Source: Elysia crispata (taxonomy: Eukaryota; Mollusca; Gastropoda; Plakobranchidae). Taken from it: a DNA stretch of 64,000 bases. Shown in pieces: positions 59,815 to 64,000 of the stretch. Numbering within the stretch: position 1 is the stretch's first letter; every line of letters starts with the position of its first letter. Below the pieces are notes generated by a model. It was given only the letters and a program-made list of their open reading frames with translations. It was not told the DNA's origin and did no database searches. The DNA lies in NCBI GenBank assembly GCA_033675545.1, contig JAWDGP010002684.1, forward strand, positions 391,001 through 455,000. The letters run 5' to 3'. Both the position numbers and the translations under genes were made by a program.

Positions 59815-60129
59815 ATGGCTCCTTGTGATAAGTGTTCTTTAGATTATTTTCAAGCTATTGCTGAATTTTACAATAACGACGCTAGAGCTTTAACATATTT
59901 AAGAGATCATAGTGTTTTACCATCAGAAGTGATTTGTCCACATTGTTCTTCTCAGTGTAGTTACCGTGAGGATCAGCGTGTTTGGCGCTGTAGGAAGTCT
60001 AGTGTTATTCCTAAATCTAGTAAGCGACGGCTTTGTGGTTTTTCCGTCTCCGATTCTAAAGGAACATTTCTGGATCATACCTATATTGCCCCGTGGAAAG
60101 TTTTACTCATTCAGAAGTGTTCGAAGTAG
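59815..60129 (+). CDS. ISXO2/Merlin-like transposase N-terminal fragment
   Basis: The ATG at 59815 (MAPCDKCSLDYF) is preferred over one at 59797 because the residues before it look non-conserved. It continues with EFYNNDARALTYLRDHSVLP, then a zinc ribbon CPHCSSQCSYRED-QRVWRCRK, LCGFSVSDSKGTFLDHT and PWKVLLIQ, before a TAG at 60127. This is the order of the IS1595/ISXO2-type N-terminus: a helix ending '-LP', a CPxC zinc ribbon with W-x-C-r, F-S-x-x-x-G-T and W-K-v-l. The DDE catalytic domain is missing. A donor-like GTAAGA follows at 60146, but the frame has already closed. It is a truncated transposase or a host gene derived from one. The NRF-1-like promoter suggests possible expression. Confidence 0.6.
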   Translation: MAPCDKCSLDYFQAIAEFYNNDARALTYLRDHSVLPSEVICPHCSSQCSYREDQRVWRCRKSSVIPKSSKRRLCGFSVSDSKGTFLDHTYIAPWKVLLIQKCSK

Positions 60130-60189
60130 CTGAGACGGAGTAAAGGTAAGAGCTGTAGTTATAGTAATTTTTTTTATAAATAAATACTT

Positions 60190-60254
60190 AGGGGGGGGTG
60201 CGGGGAATTTTTTTTATTATTTAAGGGGGGGGTGGGGGGGGGCTACCCCCCCCC
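60190..60254. other. G-run cluster with perfect G9:C9 hairpin
   Basis: G-runs at 60191-60198, 60203-60206 and 60225-60242 (one T inside), then C9 at 60246-60254. The G9 at 60234-60242 pairs perfectly with the C9 over a 3-nt loop. Four or more G-runs could form a G-quadruplex. The left part repeats itself roughly (ttaggggggggtgcgg and ttaaggggggggtggg). Confidence 0.75.
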
Positions 60255-60259
60255 ATTTT

Positions 60260-60955
60260 TTTCAATATTTATTTTTTTAACATTCCATAAAATTGCGAAA
60301 AAGTAGTACGTACGATCAGGGTCAAGGTCATGGTCGACCGGAAAGACAAGAAACAGCACTCTGCGTAGAGCGGGTGTAGAAGTAAAAAATTACCACATTG
60401 TTTAGCATGGGTATTGTTCTCCTTCATTTTTGATCAAGAAGAATAGAGCGCAAGTGCTGGATCCAGCTAAATTTTTCTAGTCTTAATCTGATACAGATCT
60501 TTCTAGGTCTGATTAATTACTACTCAAATTTTTAATTAAAATCATTGTAAATTTGTATAGTTTTACATAGATCTGGGTCTAGATCTAGTATCAAGCTCTG
60601 TTGAGTCATAATGTGCATCTTACGGGTAAAATAGATTGAATTCATTTAATGGCTTTCTGTAATGTTATGTATAACTAGATTTAGATCTCCATCCACCAAA
60701 TATTTAGACCATTGACCAAGAATAGATCTAGAGTCTACATCTATGTAGAACTGTATCAATCCATATCTTGAGGAGAGGAATTGAGATCTAGATCTAGATC
60801 TGTGCATGGATTAATTGGATAGTAAAAATCTCCTTTGTTAGCTGATTCCATGTGGACTTAACAATATATAACTTTTATAAGGGTGGATAAATAAAATATA
60901 AAGACATTAGAACGGCCTACTCTCTATGATATTAAAGCAAGGATTGAAATCGTCT
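60260..60955. other. No gene recognised; agatct hexamers
   Basis: AT-rich, with TCTAGA/AGATCT palindromes scattered at 60545-60805. No coding frame of note. Confidence 0.45.
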
Positions 60956-60974
60956 GCTAATTGATGAGTTGTTT

Positions 60975-61130
60975 ACATTCGCCGCTCCTGCGCCGGAAGC
61001 TACGCATGGTCGAAAAAAAAATAACGCTAAGAGGAGGTGACGTAGTTGCTATAAATAAAAATGTTTCAGGTGCCATTTAGCCGCTCCCGGTCGGATCGGC
61101 CGAGCTCGGCGCTGCCGCGAATCGGACAAT
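60975..61130. promoter_or_regulatory. CpG-rich promoter-like patch
   Basis: GC- and CpG-rich relative to its surroundings. It contains an ETS-like gccggaagc at 60991-60999, a CRE half-site tgacgta near 61038 and a TATA-like ctataaataaa near 61049, then ccggtcggatcggccgagct near 61088. No reading frame with clear homology follows on either strand, so it may be a promoter of a non-coding or unseen gene. Confidence 0.25.
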
Positions 61131-61139
61131 AATTTACAA

Positions 61140-64000
61140 AACACTGACACCTTTCACACGCTCTTTAATAGACCTATCGGATATTTTTTCATGCCAAAGT
61201 TATATAAAAGAAAAGACAATAAATAACACAACATTTTGATATGGTTTTTATTGAAAAAATATTATTAATGACGATAACACAACACTTTAAAAAAAGGGTA
61301 GATCTACGTTCTTCATGCCCGGCCGACCATTTTCCAGTCGGCTAACAGCTCAGTTTGGAATAGGCCTACCTACTCCTAAGGCACTTGAGGGACACGACTT
61401 CTTCACTGAAAAACCAGAAACTAATTCTGTGGAGCAAGAGAGGAGCAGTGTTAAAACAAATATGCTGCTGACGAAAAGACACTTTTCTTAATTAACTTTT
61501 ATCATTTTTAATTGGATCTCTTTACCAAACTAGGACCAATCGATGGGTTTAAGACCCTAAGGGGCGATGACGGCGGGCTGTAGCTTTTCAATAAAGCCAT
61601 GATAAGTATTATTCATTACAAAAACTTGAAATTTTTGTTCTCTTTCATGTCCACGATGATATTTGTGGACTTCAATATTTGAGAAGAGTAAAGAGCTGAG
61701 CGTTTGATAGAAAGGATAATGTGTCAATGGTTTAAATCTAACTCAAGGAAAATTAAAAAAAAAAAAAAAGTTGTTCAGCCGCTATGAATTCTGAGCGTCC
61801 TTCAGCCAAGATTGATTCTAGAGTGAGAACTTACGGCATATTAGTCGTTGGAACTTTCTTTTCGAGGACTTTCTGATCTTAAAAGCTAAATTTACTTAAA
61901 AATCAACGTGACAAACGGACAGATTTGTCGTTAGTGCTTTAGTGTCTAAGTAACCATGTTGTAGTTTAAATAAATGGAATAAGTTTATAAAGAATAATAA
62001 TATCGGATTGTTTATGCCACTTGTGAAAACGTCTGGTTTTCCATATATTGACAAGTATATTCAGTTCATTCAAAGAGTGCTTATTCGGAGTTCATGATTT
62101 GACCAAATGTACAGAACTGACCCTACAAAGGTCCCTTTCCATGTATTCTTCTCCTCCCATAAAATGGCCAAACTTTAGGAAGGAATTTTATAATTTTTGT
62201 TGAACCCTCCCCCGTATGAAGTGTGTGTGTGTGTGTGTATTTGGGGGGGGGGATTACTTTTGATGAGTTCTTAACATGTTTGAAAAACATGTCTTACGAT
62301 TTTGCAGCCTTACTTGCCTTTCAGAAAGTTAACACATTAAGAATGTGCTTCCAACTGGTTTTGAAATCTTACATGTGTCAAATTTCTGAACAATTTGTTC
62401 GTAAAGTGAGGCTCAGCCGTTACATACCTGTTGAAATGCCACGATATCCCTTTCAAAATTTCCTCTGTGTTTTAAGCATGACTTTGATCTAATAATGTAA
62501 AACAAGTCAATGACAATATTCAAAAGTAAATCAGAGTGCATATTTATGTGAGATTTTGCTTTCTGTATCTCTCCAATGGCAATGTAAATTTCTATATAAA
62601 TGTCCGGTTTAAAAAAAAAAGCGCATTGGTAAATCATAGTGACGCTGGATATAAATGTGCTGTTTACATTTTTCTTGTACTAAGCACTCAGAAATTTTGG
62701 GTGAATCCTAGCTGGAAGTTCCGAGCTCAAAATAGAGCTTAGGCACTGCCCAGGTTTGGAGTTTCTGGTGTACACGATCACGTCTGCACAGTAACGTACA
62801 GGGAGAAGAGCTGATTATTTTATTGCCCTTTTCATTTTCTTGTCCAGGGTAAAAAAAGAAAAGGAAAGAGGAAAAAAGTCACTTCCGTAAAGCTTTCAGA
62901 ACAACAGGGCTGGGCTGTGATACGAGATGAGGGCTTTCAAATCACCATGTCATAGATAGCACCAAAGTCGAGAATTTTCTTGTGAATACATTTTTTCTGG
63001 ATGTCATGACCTCAAATAAATGCCAAAGCAGGTCATCCTTCACAACATTCGACAAGAGAAGATGACATCAAATTATTAAGTTTTCTCAAAATAATGACAC
63101 TGTAAAAGATTTATTAGCATTTTGAAAAAACAAACCATGAGTAATCTGGGAGATCACGAAGTGCATGGTTCAGAGAAATGATGAACAGTTTTTGGATCAC
63201 TCGGAATCTTTCAATTGCGGGACAACATTATTTGCGATCAGTTGTCATTAAAACCAATATGAATCCAACTGATCACAAATAAAAAAATTTTGGTGAAGCT
63301 ATGCATGCTGCACTGTTTTGAAAAAGTAATTTTTTTTTCGTTAAATCTTTTTTCCTCATGGTCAAGACAGATTAGTGCATTTAGTAAGTTTTCTGCTTCA
63401 CAAGCTAATTGCAACAGAATTTAGACGGAAAAGCTTTATAATCGTGGGAAGTGCGTTTGGAGTAAGATCGATCGAAAGAAGTACATATCTTTAATGGGAT
63501 TTGCAACCACGAATTATTATTAGGCAATGACTTCAGCCGCTTTTAATTTTCTACATTCGCAAGATATATTATTTTCTTTAGATTATTTTGTGGTTCATGC
63601 AAAGTAACCAGCGTAAAAAAATAACTAAGTAATTTTGAAAATGTGTCAATCTGTGTATAGAGGTTTTTAAATGCTCATTATAAGCTAGGTATAGGATATC
63701 AGTGGGCGGGAAGGAAGTTCCACTAGGCACTGCACCTCTGGACATTTCTTGTTTGGATCTACAGCGGCTTAAAATAAGCGATACCTTGGGAAAGCAGTTT
63801 TTCGACGCATGTGCAAAAAAAAGACAAGATTATCGTTAAAAATATGAATAGCTCATAGTCAATGACGTCATAATATACTTTTTTAAAAAGTTAAATCAAT
63901 AATGGAAACTAGCAGTGATTGAAAGCATAGTTTCAATATAATTGATCGAAACATCCTCCCATTAATTTAATAGGATTATAATTTACGATTTGCAATGATC
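61140..64000. other. No gene recognised
   Basis: AT-rich DNA with a (GT)n stretch and G-run at 62221-62251 and a single CRE palindrome (TGACGTCA) at 63863-63870. Frames up to about 89 codons occur but have no recognisable motif or splice context. Confidence 0.4.

Noticed and set aside
62223..62492. 89-codon frame
   Set aside because: Begins inside a (GT)n/G-run tract; no motif and no splice context.

Overview
The window is eukaryotic, AT-rich and repeat-laden: one gene with GT-AG introns of 1.1 to 6.1 kb, no operons, long di- and trinucleotide arrays, fragments of RTE-type and other non-LTR retrotransposons, MITE-like elements and decayed THAP, ZSWIM-like and ISXO2/Merlin-like genes. This mix, with recurring palindromic agatct/tctaga tracts and a C-type lectin fragment, suggests a lophotrochozoan, most likely a gastropod mollusc. 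That assignment is inference; no species marker was seen.

1-17.4 kb: one well-supported gene on the minus strand, a four-exon ubiquitin-specific protease (USP, peptidase C19) read from 17268 down to 5734. All three exon junctions keep phase and give 827 residues with hydrophobic N-terminal segments, a Gln-rich tract, a Cys box (Cys305), a QQD motif and a His box (His777/Asp792). Its introns hold microsatellites, dispersed repeats and two MITE-like copies.

17.4-34 kb: no intact gene. In order there is a 33-bp minisatellite beside a 5'-truncated RTE-type LINE, a second reverse-transcriptase fragment, a long (AGT)n array next to a 582-bp TIR element, a frameshifted C-type lectin fragment, a perfect 15-bp-stem hairpin, a broken THAP gene, GA/CT arrays carried on a duplicated segment, and two phase-compatible exons of a ZSWIM-like gene behind a CRE.

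34.7-53.9 kb: the most striking structure. Two diverged arms (34668-38897 and 50745-53920) are inverted copies of each other and flank about 11.5 kb of a 54-55 bp minisatellite with higher-order repeats of about 820, 1000 and 1160 bp. Each arm carries a convergent pair: a short exon whose inter-arm differences include synonymous ones, and a small zinc-ribbon reading frame (CxxC-x22-CxxC), intact only in the right arm. Both arms end in GA/CT arrays.

54-64 kb: a transposon-protein fragment abuts the right arm. Weak exon-like stretches follow on the minus strand, then a LINE 3' tail, then an ISXO2/Merlin-like N-terminal exon behind three NRF-1-like sites, and finally CpG-rich and G-run DNA with no further recognisable gene. 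No tRNA, rRNA or CRISPR array was found.
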